NCBI RefSeq assembly: GCF_024166365.1
Contig: NC_064831.1
Coordinates: forward strand, 81,914,268-81,978,267
DNA length: 64,000 nt
Direction: 5' to 3'
Source of the DNA: Elephas maximus indicus
Taxonomy: Eukaryota > Chordata > Mammalia > Proboscidea > Elephantidae
Shown piece by piece: positions 12,002 to 23,249 of this stretch (positions within the stretch are counted from its first letter, which is position 1; each line of letters starts with the position of its first letter). Under the pieces are notes generated by a model. That model ran no database searches and was not told the DNA's origin. It was given only the letters and a program-made list of their open reading frames with translations. The position numbers were made by a program, and so were the translations under genes.

Positions 12002-12161
12002 GGAAACCCTGGTGGCATAGTGTTTAAGTGCTACAGCTGCTAACCAAAGGGTCAGCAGTTCAAATCCACCAGGCAGTCCTTGGAAACTCTATGGGGCAGT
12101 TCTACTCTGTCATATAGGGTTGCTATGAATCGACTTGACGGCACTGGGTTTTGGTTTTTGG
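12002..12161 (+). mobile_element. AfroSINE, short form, with 13-base duplication
   Basis: Complete copy from GGAAACCCTGGTGGCATAGT to a GGGTTTTGGTTTTTG tail. The direct repeat TGCTATAAGAGTT flanks it at 11989-12001 and 12162-12174 without a mismatch, so this is a comparatively recent insertion. Confidence 0.95.
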
Positions 12162-12174
12162 TGCTATAAGAGTT

Positions 12175-12701
12175 AAAAAAAAAAAAAAAACACCGTGAAC
12201 CCCCAGGAGCATGTTTCAGCCTTTGCTCCATTCTCTGTCTGGGCTGTGAGACAAGCCAACCTCAAAGTCAGTTTGTATTTGCTAAACTGGAATGTGGAGC
12301 TCATGGCGGCTCCTTTGCAGGTCGTCCCCTGGGACCAGAGGCACATTCGCTCCAGGGCATCAGCAGAGTTACAGAGGGTGGCTTCTTTGTCAGTTATCTG
12401 CCATCCTGAAACCAAAATAGGAGAGATGGTCACCAGATATGAGATTCAGGCAGACAGCTGCCATCCCTGTATATTAGCTAAATCCAATCTTGGCCCTTAA
12501 TTTTATTTCATCTGGACCCAGGCTGATGATTATATTCTAGGAAAAAAAAAAAACAAAACTCTGTCCCCACTTCATGTTACTGCGATTATTTCATTCAGAA
12601 AAGAATCTTTGATTGTGATAAAGAGCAGTGGATGGGGGATTAATCAATCATTCACCATGCATTTATTCATTCAAATAGTAATTCACGAGCACCTACTAGC
12701 T
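12175..12701. other. Intergenic, A-runs only
   Basis: A-rich runs at 12175-12190 and 12541-12553; otherwise nothing recognised. Confidence 0.5.
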
Positions 12702-12860
12702 GCTTCCTGGTGGCGAGGTAATTAAGAGCTTGGCTGCTAACGAAAAGGTCAGCAGTTTGAATCCACCAGCCGCTCCTTGGAAACCCTATGGGGCAGTTCT
12801 ACTCAGTCCTATAGGGTAGCTATGAGTCGGAATCAATTCGATGGCAACGGGTTTGGTTTC
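12702..12860 (+). mobile_element. AfroSINE, short form
   Basis: CCTGGTGGCGAGGTAATTAA head, CCGCTCCTTGGAAACCCTAT body, CGATGGCAACGGGTTTGGTT tail. Confidence 0.92.
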
Positions 12861-13237
12861 TTGGCCAACTTCTCTTTGCTCTTGTATGTATGAGACGATA
12901 CCCTGTTCCCAAAAGGCTCTTTGAATGAAGCTGTTTTGTTTTGTTGTGTGTCTTCATCTTCTTTTTTCACTTCTGTCCCTTTCTATTCTTCCTCCTCCTC
13001 CTTAATTTCAAGTTTATACTTTTGGCTAATGTTTTCATCAGATAACTGTGTTTAGTTTGAAACAAAAGGGGAGGGGCTCAAAATGATTAGATCCTGATTT
13101 CAATTGTTAACATCAAGCTTTGTGGAAGAAAGCTATTCTACCACTTCAAAGATCAAAATTAAGGCCAGCCCACAGCTGTTGAAGTTCTAAAGCACTTCGG
13201 AAGAAAAGATAGCAGACCGGTGGACACCAATCAAAAC
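12861..13237. other. Intergenic, nothing recognised
   Basis: T-rich and AT-rich sequence. Confidence 0.5.
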
Positions 13238-13438
13238 ACCAAACCAGTTGCCCTCAAGTCGATTCCAACTTACGTTGACCCCATGTGTGTCAGAGCAGGA
13301 CTCCATATGGGTTCAATGGCTGGTTTGTTGACAGTAGATTACCAGGCCTTTCTTTTGAGGCATCTCTGGGTGTACTTCAACCTAACTTTTCAGTTAGTAG
13401 CTGAGCACCTTAACTCTTTGCTCTACCCAGGGACTCTG
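13238..13438 (-). mobile_element. AfroSINE2-like copy
   Basis: Antisense of the second AfroSINE type: ACCAAACCAGTTGCCCTCAA tail, ACCAGGCCTTTCTTTTGAGG middle, CTACCCAGGGACTCT head. Confidence 0.88.
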
Positions 13439-13802
13439 GTTGATGCCAATAAAGCTCCAGAAAAGTTGATTAAGCCTAAATCTTCCCCCTTCCGCCTGTG
13501 AAAACCCATAGGCTTACGTGTAAATAAATCTTCTATTTCAACAGTAAACTTCAAAGTTTGAAAATAAAAGCTGAGGAGTTGTGCCTCCTACAAAAGGGCT
13601 GTTCAAGCTGGAGGGCTCATCAGAACTTGACAGCGCAATGGAGACAGGTGAGAACTTACTCTACTGTGATACCTCCCTACTCACATACTCACCAAACAAC
13701 TGGCTAGCCTTTAATGTGAAACAAGTTTAAGTCAAGTTCCCTCGAGAAAATCATCCTGAACTTACCTGCCTATTATCCTGAGTCAATCAATAACAGACCA
13801 CA
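13439..13802. other. Intergenic, nothing recognised
   Basis: No supported feature. Confidence 0.5.
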
Positions 13803-13995
13803 GCCTCTTGCCGTCAAGTTGATTCCAACTCATAGCAACCTTTTAGGACAGGGTAAACTGCCCCAAAGGGTTTCCAAGGTTATAAATCTTGGTGGCAGAC
13901 TACTACCTCTTTCTCCCACAGAGCAGCTGGTGAGTTTGAACCACCAACCTTTTGGTTAGCAGTTGAGCACTTAGCCACTGCACCATCAGGGCTCT
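13803..13995 (-). mobile_element. AfroSINE, long form
   Basis: Antisense: CTCTTGCCGTCAAGTTGATT tail; GGTTATAAATCTTGGTGGCA marks the extra middle segment; GCACCATCAGGGCTCT head. Confidence 0.9.
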
Positions 13996-14084
13996 CTTTC
14001 CTCTCTGCTTCTCTTTTAGCTGCCTGGAAATGGACAGAGGCCAGGAAAGGAGCTGAGAAGGTGGTGCCACAGGAGGCGGAGAGC

Positions 14085-14665
14085 AGCAATCCTCAAAATT
14101 TATTGGTATGTTGGGCGTTAGAATCAGTGGCCACCACCTGTCTGTAGGTTTGTTTATACCATGGTGGCTTTCATCTTGCTGTGATGCTGGAGGCTATGCC
14201 ACCAGTATTTCAAATACCAGCAGGGTCACCATGGTGGGCAGGTTTCAGCAGAGCTTCCAGACTAAGACAAACTAGGAAGAAAGCCCTGGGAATCTACTTT
14301 TGAAATTTAGCCAAAGAAAACCTTATGAATCACAACAGAATACTGTCTGATATAGTGCTGGAAGATGAGCCCCCCTACGTTGGAAGGCTCTCAAAATATA
14401 CACTGGCCACAACCATAGACTTCAGCATACCAGCAATTGCGAAGATGGTATGGCGCCGGACCAGGCAGAATGTTTCATTCTGTTGTACATGGGGTTGCCA
14501 TGAGTCAGATCTGACTTGATGGCAGCTAAAAACAACAGAATCACTAGGAGAGCTTTGCTTTCCAGGCTGGGGACAACAATTAAATCAGGATGGGGAAAGG
14601 AAGAATCAAGCATTAGTATTTTTTTTCAGTACCCCAGATGACTCTAATGTACAGCAAGCTTGAGA
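14085..14665. mobile_element. hAT (MER5-type) fragment split by an RTE derivative
   Basis: The two halves, CTCAAAATTTATTGGTATGT...GTTAGAATCA and AGAATCACTAGGAGAGCTTT...CCCCAGATGACTCTAATGTA, read as one MER5-like element when 14127-14536 is removed. Confidence 0.5.
14127..14536 (+). mobile_element. RTE deletion derivative (5' end joined to 3' end)
   Basis: The left part (GATGCTGGAGGCTATGCCAC, CAGCAGGGTCACCATGG, GGAAGATGAGCCCCC) is like the RTE 5' region. Near 14395-14440 it switches to the 3' end (GGTATGGCGCCGGACCAGGC, GATGGCAGCTAAAAACAAC), with all coding sequence missing. AGAATCA at 14120-14126 and 14537-14543 is the target-site duplication. Likely non-autonomous and moved by intact RTE. 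Confidence 0.75.
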
Positions 14666-14988
14666 CCAGGGTGTAAGTGGTGCTTCTCAAGTAGGGTTGG
14701 GCCTCGGAGGTCGTGCTTCTAATGAGCTCCCAAGTGGTGCCCAGGCTGCAGGCCCCAGACTGAGCTTCAGGTAGCAGGGTGTAGAGTTTCTCTCCATGAC
14801 CTCACCCTGATGCTACCCTGGCAAAATGAAAGAAGTTGAGAAAAAAAGGAAAATGGAATCAGAGAAAGAAATTTCTGGTAGTTAGGCAGGGGGTGGGCAG
14901 AAAGCTGTGAGTGTATATGTGTATGGTTGACAGAAGGTGCTCGTCATATCATTACAACTTGGAAAAAAGATATGAAAATTTATGTGAT
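14666..14988. other. Intergenic, nothing recognised
   Basis: No supported feature. Confidence 0.5.
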
Positions 14989-15188
14989 ACCCAAGCAGTC
15001 AACTCCAACTTATGGTAACCCCATATGTATCAGAGGAGAACTGAGTTCCATAAGGTTTTCAATGACTAATTTTTTAGAAGTAGATAAACAGGTCTTTCTT
15101 CTGAGGCACCTCTGGGTGGACTTGAACCTCCCTCCAATCTATTGGTTAGCAGCTAAGCACATTAATCGTTCACACCACGCAGGACCCA
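14989..15188 (-). mobile_element. AfroSINE2-like copy, diverged
   Basis: Antisense: CAACTCCAACTTATGGTAAC, TTAGAAGTAGATAAACAGGT, GGTTAGCAGCTAAGCACATT. Confidence 0.85.
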
Positions 15189-15429
15189 TGTGCTTCCTAG
15201 TAAGATGGAATTACTTACCACTTGAGGTAGGATAACCGTTCTCCCACGGTAGCCCCTGTATTTGCTTCCTGAGGCTGTCCTAATGAAGTCTCACAAACTG
15301 GATGGCTGAAAACAATTTATTCTCTCATCATTCTGGAGGACTAAGGTGACTGACTACAGGGCCATGCTGTCTATGAAGGCTCTAGCGGAAGGTCCTTCCT
15401 TGTCATTTCTAGGTTCTAGTAGTCCCAGG

Positions 15430-16742
15430 CATGTCATATTAATAATTGATGGAATACCAATTGAGATGTTTCAACAATCAAATGCAGCACAAGCAAAATT
15501 TTGCTGAAGATCATTCAAAAGCGACTGCAGCAGTGTATCGACAGGGAACTGCCAGAAATTCAAGCAAGGTTTAGAAGAGGACATGGAACCAGGGATATCA
15601 TTGCTGATGTCAGACGGACCCTGGCTGAAAGCAGAGAATACCAGAGAGATGTTTACCTGTATTTTATTGACTATGCTAAGGCATTCAGCTGTGTGGACCA
15701 TAACAAATTATGGATAATATTGCGCGGAACAGGAATTCCGGAACCCTTAATTGTGCTCATGAGGAATCTGTATATGGATCAATAGGCAGTTGTTCAAACA
15801 GAACAGGAGGATACTGCATGGTTTAAAGCCAGGAAAGATGTGCATCAGGGTTGTATGCTTTCACCATACCTATTCAATCTGTATGTTGGGCAAATAAGCC
15901 GAGAAGCTGGACTATATGAAGAAGAATGGGGCGTCAGAATTGGAGGAAGATTCACTGACAATCTGCATTATACAGATGATACAACCTTACTTGCTGAAAG
16001 TGAAGAGGGCTTGAAGCACTTACTGATGAACATTGAAGACTACAGCCATCAATATGGATTACACTTCAACACAGAGAAAACAAAAATCCTCACAACTGCA
16101 CCAATAAGCAACATCATAATAAATGGAGAAAAGATTAAGGTTGTCAAGGATTTCATTTTACTTGGATCCACAATCAATACCCATGGAAGCAGCCATCAAG
16201 AAATCAAAAGATGCATTGCCTTGGGCAAATCGGCTACAAAAGACCTCTTTAAGATGTTGAAAAGCAAAGATGTCACCCTGAGGACAAAGGTGTGCCTGAC
16301 CCAAGCCATGGTGTTTCAGTCACCTCATATGCACGTAAAAGCTGGACAATGGATAAGGAAGACGGAAGAAGGACTGATGCCTTTGAATTGTGGTGTTGGT
16401 GAAGAATATTGAATATACCACGAACTGCCAAAAGAATGAATACATCTGTCTTGGAAGAAGTACAAACAGGATGCTCTTTAGAAGCAAGAAAGGCAACACT
16501 ACATCTCACATACTTTGGACATGTTATCAGGAGGGATCAGTTACTGGAGAAGGACATCATGCTTGGTAGAGGGTCAGTGAAAAAGAGGAAGACCCTCAAC
16601 GAGATGGATTGACACAGTGGCTGCATCAATGGACACAAGCAGAGTGACAATTGTGAGATGGTACAGGACCGGGCAGTGTTTTGTTCTGTTGTGCTCAGGG
16701 TCACTATGAGTTGGAATCAACTCAGTGGCACCTAACAACGAC
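15430..16742 (+). mobile_element. RTE/BovB-type LINE, 5'-truncated, with 12-base duplication
   Basis: Best RTE copy in the window. Flanked by AGTAGTCCCAGG at 15418-15429 and 16743-16754, so both ends are exact. It holds most of the reverse-transcriptase domain and the full 3' end, finishing GGCACCTAACAACGAC. The 5' part (endonuclease region) is missing, as is usual after incomplete reverse transcription. It splits an older L1M-like repeat. Confidence 0.95.
15480..16612 (+). pseudogene. RTE reverse transcriptase, broken
   Basis: One frame runs from about 15480 to 16412 with a single stop (TAG at 15783-15785). A frameshift near 16400 then moves the C-terminal part (from 16409) to another frame. 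Motif A reads YFIDYAKAFSCVDH (catalytic Asp codon at 15669), with the usual AFD changed to AFS. The catalytic box is YTDD at 15969-15980 instead of YADD. Downstream come the thumb-like LLGSTINTHGSS and the DLFKMLKSKDVTLRT segment characteristic of RTE/BovB. The stop, shift and truncation make it non-functional; it decays less than the copy at 1660. Confidence 0.88.
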
Positions 16743-17000
16743 AGTAGTCCCAGGTGTTTCTCAGTTTCTTGGAGCATAACTCCATGTCTGCGTCCTTCTT
16801 CACATGACCTTCTTCCCTGTGTGCTGCCTGTGTCTCTTCTCCTCTTCTTATAAGGATACCAGTCAGATTGGATTAGGGCCCACCTTAATTCAGTGTGACC
16901 TCATGTTCACTTAGCTGATTACATCTTCCAAGACCTTATTTCCAAATAAGGTCACGTTCACAGGTACCAGGAGACACAAGTCAACCCATAACACCCCCTC

Positions 17001-17567
17001 ACGTTTCTCCTCCTACCACCAATGCCATGCACACAGGAAAAATCAGTCTGCCATGTGTCTGCATGTGGAGTGCCCAAATTCCCCCGCCTCCCGGAAACTG
17101 CAGTGCTGGACGAGGAAGGGAAGCACCGGGGATGCCTCCTCAGCGTACGTTCAGGGTTCTTCTATCTTCAAAGCAAACACACTCACCTCCATGGACCCTG
17201 GGTTTCCTCCCAGCCTCAACTTTCCTCTTTCTTGTCCACAGGCAGGTTTATAAAGAGGGCCCACTGTGTGCCCACCCTGTGTCTGTTATTCACTATTTCT
17301 TATACTCCTAGCCTATCTGTATTTAAAATGCCAATATTATGTTTACCATGGTTTTTTTGCATTAATTTTGATTTTTTATGAACACTGCATCAAAACATTA
17401 TTTTTGACACCTCTTAAATTTTGCTTCCAAGGTGAACACCTCACTTGCAGGGGCAATTTAATCCTTGTTCAATTTAATCCTCAGCCCGCTATAATCTGGC
17501 TTCTGCTTCCAACACTGTAATGGAAACTACCTAAAAAGGCTCACAAAAATCTGCTATTTGTCATTTT
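17001..17567. other. Intergenic, nothing recognised
   Basis: Three overlapping short ORFs at 17022-17381 have no recognisable similarity and no codon-like pattern. Confidence 0.5.
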
Positions 17568-17577
17568 TAAGGGACAT

Positions 17578-18049
17578 TTTTTACCAGACCAGATGCTATC
17601 GAGTCAGTTCTGACTCATGGTATCCCCATGTGTGTCAAAGTAGAGTTGTTTGTTTTTTGCTTTTTTATTGTTGTCTATATATACAACACAACATTTGCCA
17701 GTTCGACATTTTCCAGGTGTACAAGATAGTGATATCAATTACATTAATTGAGTTGTGGAACCATCAGCCATAATTGTTGCCAAATTTCCGTCACTATAAA
17801 GAGAAACTCACTGGTTCCTAAACAATGAGTTCCCAGTGCCCTCTCTGTCCTGCCCCCTGATAACCACTAATAAACTTTCATCTTAATACATTTGCCTATT
17901 CTTGTTATTTTCCATACAGTTTTCAATGGCTGATTTTTTCAAAAGTAGATCACCAGGCCTTTCTTCCAAGGTGCCTTAAGATGAATTCCAACCTCCAACC
18001 TTTCAGTTAACACTGAAGCATGTTAACGGTTTGTACCACCCAAGGACTC
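17578..18049 (-). mobile_element. AfroSINE2-like copy interrupted by an L1-like fragment
   Basis: The outer unit is bounded by TAAGGGACAT at 17568-17577 and 18050-18059. The SINE halves are 17586-17647 and about 17911-18049; they rejoin at the expected CCATA...GTTTTCAATGGCTG point. Confidence 0.88.
17648..17910 (-). mobile_element. L1-like 3' fragment nested in the SINE
   Basis: Starts T-rich (antisense A-tail), then ACAACACAACATTTGCCAGT, GTACAAGATAGTGATATCAA and GCCCCCTGATAACCACTAAT. Similar starts occur at 9242 and 54191. Confidence 0.65.
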
Positions 18050-18059
18050 TAAGGGACAT

Positions 18060-18845
18060 ATTTTAGTCCCTGTTTTATTTGACATTCTTTTGAGCAATTC
18101 AAACACATCAGTTCACAAACAAAACATACACAAATACAAAGATTCCAAACTCATTCCTAAAATGTCAGCATCTTGGTTTCTTCCTCATTTCTTTATTATT
18201 TTCATAGCCTTCTATATTTTCTAAGATTACAACAGTCCTTAATTAAAGACCTTCCTGAGGTGATGGCATTCTTATCCAGACCAAAAGAATATCAACTCAG
18301 ACAGCCAAGATTATAGGATCAGACTGATCAAGCCATTCTCAGTTAGGGCATGAGCCCAGGTTATTTCTCCCAAGCCATGGACATCAGGCTGAAATTTTCT
18401 TTCTAAGATGATATTCACTTTTTACAACAACAACAACAAAAAAAACACCAAAAGCCCACGCTTTTCCCTTAGGATTTAGTGTTTACTAGCCTAGAATATC
18501 TCCCATCAAATGTTGAAGTCCTTTTTGGCCAGCATGACATAGCCCATTGTCTTGTCATTCCGATCAACGGACGTGGTCTGTTGACATCATTTAAAACTCA
18601 CGGATGCCTCACTAGTGTCTCATTATAATTAGTAGGGCCATCCAGAGGTTTATGTCCCAGGAGAGGTAGAACCTAGGTTTCGCAAACAGCACTCCTTCTT
18701 AAGACATTTGGCTAATTCATCACCTTGAAGCACAGTTTTGAAAGTTCTTCCTGCCTGGTTATTGCACGTGACCACTTGGGCTTATAAGTCCCTCCTCGTT
18801 CTTGGAAGAGTTTCCGTATGTTTTTCCTGGGTCGTTTGGGTAACT
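18060..18845. other. Intergenic, nothing recognised
   Basis: A short (CAA)n/A tract at about 18424-18446 is the only simple feature. Confidence 0.5.
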
Positions 18846-19322
18846 CGCTGTCTCAGTCATCTAGTGCTGCTATAGCAGAAATACCACAAGTGGATGGCTT
18901 TAACAAAGAGAAGTTTATTTCCTCACAGTAAAGGAGGATAAAAGTCCAAATTCAGGGCATCGGCTCCAGGGGAAGGGTTTCTCTCTCTGTCAGCTCTGGA
19001 GGAAGGTCCTTGTCCTCAATGTTCTCCTGGTTGAGGAGATTCTCAGGCGCAGGGACCCTGGGTCCAAAGGAAGTGCTCTGCTCCCGTTGTTGCTTTCTTG
19101 GTGGTATGAGGTACCCCTGTCTCTCCGCTCACTTCTTTCTTTTATTTCTCAAGAGATTGCCTCAAGACACAATCCAATCCTGCCTCACTAACACAACTGC
19201 CGCCCATCCTTCCTCATTAACATCATAGGGGCAGGATTTACGATATATATGAAAATCGCACAATCATGGCCCAACCAAATTGATATTCACATTTTTGGCA
19301 GGACATAATTCAATTGATGACA
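18846..19322. repeat. Unclassified retroposon family A, copy 2
   Basis: TCAGTCATCTAGTGCTGCTA start, AATACCACAAGTGGATGGCT, GGAAGGTCCTTGTCCTCAAT, GGTCCAAAGGAAGTGCTCTG, ending GGACATAATTCAATTGATGA. Confidence 0.75.
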
Positions 19323-19360
19323 CTCACATTCCCTGTATTTGCCCTTTTTAGTTACAAAGA

Positions 19361-19560
19361 GAAGACTCTGGGTGGTGCAAATGGTTAACGTGCTTGGCTG
19401 CTAACCAATAGTTTGGAGGTTTGAGTCTACCTAGAGGCACCTTGGAAGAAAGGTCTGATCTACTTATGAAAAAGCAACCACTGAAAACCTTAGGAAACGC
19501 TATTCTACTTGACACACATGGTGTTGCCTTGAGTCAGGTTCAATGGCAATTGGTTTTTTA
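19361..19560 (+). mobile_element. AfroSINE2-like copy
   Basis: CTCTGGGTGGTGCAAATGGT head, TTGGAAGAAAGGTCTGATCT middle, CAATGGCAATTGGTTTTTT tail. Confidence 0.88.
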
Positions 19561-19930
19561 CTTCACAGACATTAGTTTCATATCTATATTTCAAAATCAG
19601 ATAGATAATTAATAGAAAAAATACCAATTTATAGTAATTACCTCTCATTAAAATTAAACATATTCCTTTATAACCAAACTTCTACATTCATCCAAATTAC
19701 CATCAGTATATTTTATATTAACATTTTTATGAATATCATTATGACATTATGGGCTTTCATAAACTCATCACATTTCAATTAACCACAATTATTATACCCT
19801 TTTTGATGCTTAAATTGCAACTTGGCCGGTGGGAACCCTCCAAGCTGGTTCTTTTGTCCTTTCAGCACGACCCATGGCATCTTTGAAAATATCCCAGCTT
19901 TCTGACAACAATAGGGTGTTCTAGGTCCAT

Positions 19931-19966
<36 letters not shown>

Positions 19967-21215
19967 CTCTGCCCAAGCACTGACCCAGCCAGGAATGCTG
20001 GATAGCTACCCAAATCTAGACATTTAGGAGTCCGTGCGAGTATAGATAGTGAACAAGTATGCTGCTGCTGTTGAGATGCTCTTAGCTAGAAAAAATATTG
20101 CTTTTCGAAATCATGAGTTTGTATTGATTTTTTTTCCTAATACTTTTAACATAATTAAGTTGCTGTACTGTAGTCTTCTGACAGCATGAGGTTTTATCGA
20201 CCTCGAAGACTTTCTAACATATTGAGAAATCGAATGACCTCAGCTCAAATCTTGTCTTTTTCCGAGTTCTAGCCCTCATGTTAATTTGCTTTTGTGCTTG
20301 TCTTCACATCACACAGACATCACACTCACACACACATTCACTTACGTCACACATTGATGGTCTCTCAGCTCCTGGTCTTTGTTCCACCATCTTATTCTGG
20401 CCCCATCACACTGACTTCAGCTTGACTGTCATCTCCAAAGATGCCTTGGTCCCTGGGGTGATGTATCTTAAGTGTTTTTTTTGCCTCTGAGGAGTAATTG
20501 TTCTGGCTGGGGGTATGTTGATTTTCCATTATTCCAAGAAGACCTTGGCCTCACACATCTTGAAGATTACTGTCTCTGTTTGGGATTCAGGTTTGGAGGA
20601 CATCGTACTTTGTCCATATTTTCCTAACCTTCACTTCTATCTCTCTCTCTACAGTTTTCAGCAATTGACTTCTAATATATTTGAATATAGGGATAGAAAG
20701 GAAGAAAGTTGTGGCCTCTGGCTATTCTTTTTAACGAGAATATGAAAGGGACAGGAAGCACCTCCCCCCCCCTTGTCTTAGCCTGGTTCATATACTTCTG
20801 AAAGTCCTAATTTTCTTGTCTTTTATTAGTCATCTTTGACTGATAATTCAGACTTGCTCAACTTTTTTCAAGGAATCTGGAATTCCACAAGAGTTTGCAT
20901 TGGCTACAGCTAATTTATCTTCCATCCACGCAGGCCTCATCAAAACGGGGCTGCCCCCACCTTGGAGCGTGTGCCAAAGATACACCTTGTCTCCTTTATG
21001 TAGGAAGAGGGTTCTGGACAAGCAACAGGAGAACACTCGTTCAGAGAGGCAAGAGTTAGAAAGCAGAGAACACAATAGGCCACGTACGTGATCTCTTACG
21101 CAAAGCAACCTCATCAGGGTGGATTTTGGTTGAACGGTAACACAAGTTTCATTTTATCCCTTTGAGCTGGGGAAAAGTGCATGAGACATGTCCATTTGCT
21201 GGTGACTGCCCATTA
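19561..21215. other. Intergenic, AT-rich, simple repeats only
   Basis: (TG)n at 19932-19961 and a (CA)-rich tract at about 20309-20340; no gene recognised. Confidence 0.5.
19932..19961. repeat. (TG)n microsatellite
   Basis: About 15 uninterrupted TG units, likely length-polymorphic. Confidence 0.95.
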
Positions 21216-21378
21216 ACCTGGTGCTGCAGTGGTTAAGAGCTTGGCTGCTAACCAAATGGTGGGCAGTTCAAATCCACCAGCCACTCCTTGGAAACCCAGT
21301 GGGGCAGTTCTACTCTGTCCTATAGGGTCGCTACGAGTCAGAATCAATTCAATGGCAACAGGTTTTTTTTTTTTTTGG
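21216..21378 (+). mobile_element. AfroSINE, short form
   Basis: ACCTGGTGCTGCAGTGGTTA head; ends in a long T-run after GGCAACAGG. CATTAA on both sides may be the target duplication. Confidence 0.9.
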
Positions 21379-21529
21379 CTCATTAATCTAGGCAATTTGG
21401 GTTCAGAAATGATGGAGTATGTATATTTTTTATAGTAATGGAAGTTTTTCACTTCAGTCATAACGCAATTTTTTTTTCAATAGTAACGCAAATGTAAGTG
21501 ACTGTAAAATCTGCCTTTTATAATCTAGG

Positions 21530-21742
21530 CCCTAGGTGAGGCACTTGATATTGAATAACTCCTTCAATCCTCGTAACAACACACTCAGAAAGGTATTATT
21601 GTCAGTCCTGTTGGATAAATGTGGGTGAACTGCAGCTTAGAGAGGTTAAGTAAATCATTTGTGGTCATAAAATGGTAAGTGGTAAATTTTGATTCAAAGT
21701 CATGTAGCCTGGCTCTGACTCCAGAACCCATGGTCTTAAATA
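21530..21742 (-). mobile_element. MIR SINE (antisense)
   Basis: TCAATCCTCGTAACAACACA, GCTTAGAGAGGTTAAGTAAA, GTAGCCTGGCTCTGACTCCA: the usual reverse-complement MIR order. Confidence 0.7.
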
Positions 21743-21751
21743 TGGTATGCA

Positions 21752-21778
21752 TGTGTGTGTGTGTGTGTGTGTGTGTGT
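21752..21778. repeat. (TG)n microsatellite
   Basis: About 13 TG units. Confidence 0.9.
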
Positions 21779-21894
21779 ATAAACCAAAAATTGGATCATA
21801 TTGCACATACGATTTCAAATACTTTTTCTCACTTATTTTTAAGAGCGTTTTCTCCATTTTATAATGTTTCAGAAAAGCTCATTTAAAAATTACA

Positions 21895-22872
21895 GAGTAC
21901 CTGTCTTTTCTTGAAAATATAATATAATTTTGCCAGTCCTCTCGTAATGAACACATACATCCTTTCTAATTTCTCAGTATTATAAATAATAATGCAATAC
22001 AAAATACTTCTATTCTTGTTTGTATCTCTGATTCTTTTCTTAGGATAGGTTCATGAGAGGGGAATTACTGAGCCAAAGGAAGTAGAAATTTTGTGTACCT
22101 GGGTAGATGCTACCAAATCACTTTCCATAAAGTTCTGCCAGCAATTTATTAAGGGAGTCTTCACATCAAACTTTCACCAGCATTGAGAATTTCCTTAAAA
22201 TCTCTTTTGCTGGTTGAATGAAATGTGTCAAAGTTGTTTTAATGAGCATTTGTTTATTAGTTGTGAGTGTGAACATTTTTGCCTGCTAACTGGGTTTTGC
22301 ACTTCTTCCGAAATCTTCTGTGTGGATCCTCTTCCCATGTTTCTTTGGGGGGATTAGAGTTTTACTTATTGATTTTTAAGGGCACTTCATGTTTTAATGG
22401 TATTATCCTTCTGCCCCGTGGCTGCCACTACTTTACCCGATTAGTCCTTTAATTGTTGTGAACGGTGTTGCTTGACGTAGAGGAGTTTTGACTGTATAAT
22501 AGTCAAATCTATCTAGCTTTTCCTTCGTAATTACTCCTGTTGCTTTTATGCTTAGAATGTCCTTCTCTGCCCAGAGATCTGATCATTATTCACTTATAAT
22601 TTTGTCTCTATGTGGTTCTTTAATCCATCTGGTTTTATTGTTGTTTCTGTTTTCGGCTGCTGCATGGTCAGGCTATAATTTCAATCAATTATCCCAATCA
22701 TTTGATAAATATCCTCTCTCCCATTTTTTTTCATGCGTACTTTATTATGCTGAGATACATACTAGAGTCTATTTCAGAGCTGATCACTCTATTCTATTCA
22801 TCTGTCTGCCAATTTTTGAGTCAGTACTATGATGTTTATTTTTGCTTATATTTTAATACCTTGTAGGGCATG
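21895..22872 (-). mobile_element. Old L1 3' region (antisense)
   Basis: GGAATTACTGAGCCAAAGGA, TTTTAATGAGCATTTGTTTA, TTACTTATTGATTTTTAAGG, TTAATCCATCTGGTTTTATT and TATTCTATTCATCTGTCTGC occur in the order of an old L1 3' region read in reverse. Heavily diverged. The ORF at 22548-22832 lies inside it. Confidence 0.65.
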
Positions 22873-22875
22873 CTA

Positions 22876-23024
22876 GGAACCCTGGTGGAGCAACGGTTAG
22901 GAGCTCAGGCTGCTAACCAAAAGGTTGGCTGTTCAGATCCAACAGTCACTCCTTGGAAAGCCTATGGGACAGTTCTACTCTGTCCTATAGGGTCGCTGTG
23001 AGTCAGAATTGACTTGATGGCAAT
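22876..23024 (+). mobile_element. AfroSINE, short form
   Basis: GGAACCCTGGTGGAGCAACG head to GACTTGATGGCAATGAGTGG. Head-to-tail with the next SINE. Confidence 0.9.
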
Positions 23025-23037
23025 GAGTGGACATGCC

Positions 23038-23242
23038 AGAGTTCCTGGGTGGTACAAATGGTTAGCGCACTGGGCCGCTAACCAAAAGGTTGGTGGTTCC
23101 TATCCACCGAGAAGTACTTCAGAGAAAGGCCCAATGATCTACTTCCAAAAAATCAGCCACTGAAAACCCGTGGAGCACAGTTCTACTCTGACGCATGCGG
23201 GGTCCCCATGAGTCAGAATTGCCTGGATGGCAACTGGTTACC
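23038..23242 (+). mobile_element. AfroSINE2-like copy
   Basis: AGAGTTCCTGGGTGGTACAA head to GGATGGCAACTGGTTAC. ACATGCC at 23031-23037 and 23243-23249 is the likely target duplication. Confidence 0.9.
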
Positions 23243-23249
23243 ACATGCC

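Larger units (their letters stand above)
15245..17000. mobile_element. Old L1M-like 3' region, split by an RTE copy
   Basis: Left part: CTGAGGCTGTCCTAATGAAG, ACTGGATGGCTGAAAACAAT, TTTATTCTCTCATC. After the RTE insert it continues CTTATAAGGATACCAGTCAG, GATTAGGGCCCACCTTAATT, TTTCCAAATAAGGTCACGTT. This order is common in old mammalian L1 3' ends seen in antisense; the exact subfamily is uncertain. It resembles family A. Confidence 0.65.

Noticed and set aside
15501..16412. Active reverse transcriptase gene
   Set aside because: Internal stop at 15783, frameshift near 16400, altered motif A and no 5' half.
22548..22832. Hydrophobic ORF that looks like a membrane peptide
   Set aside because: T-rich antisense L1 sequence produces Leu/Phe-rich translations by chance.
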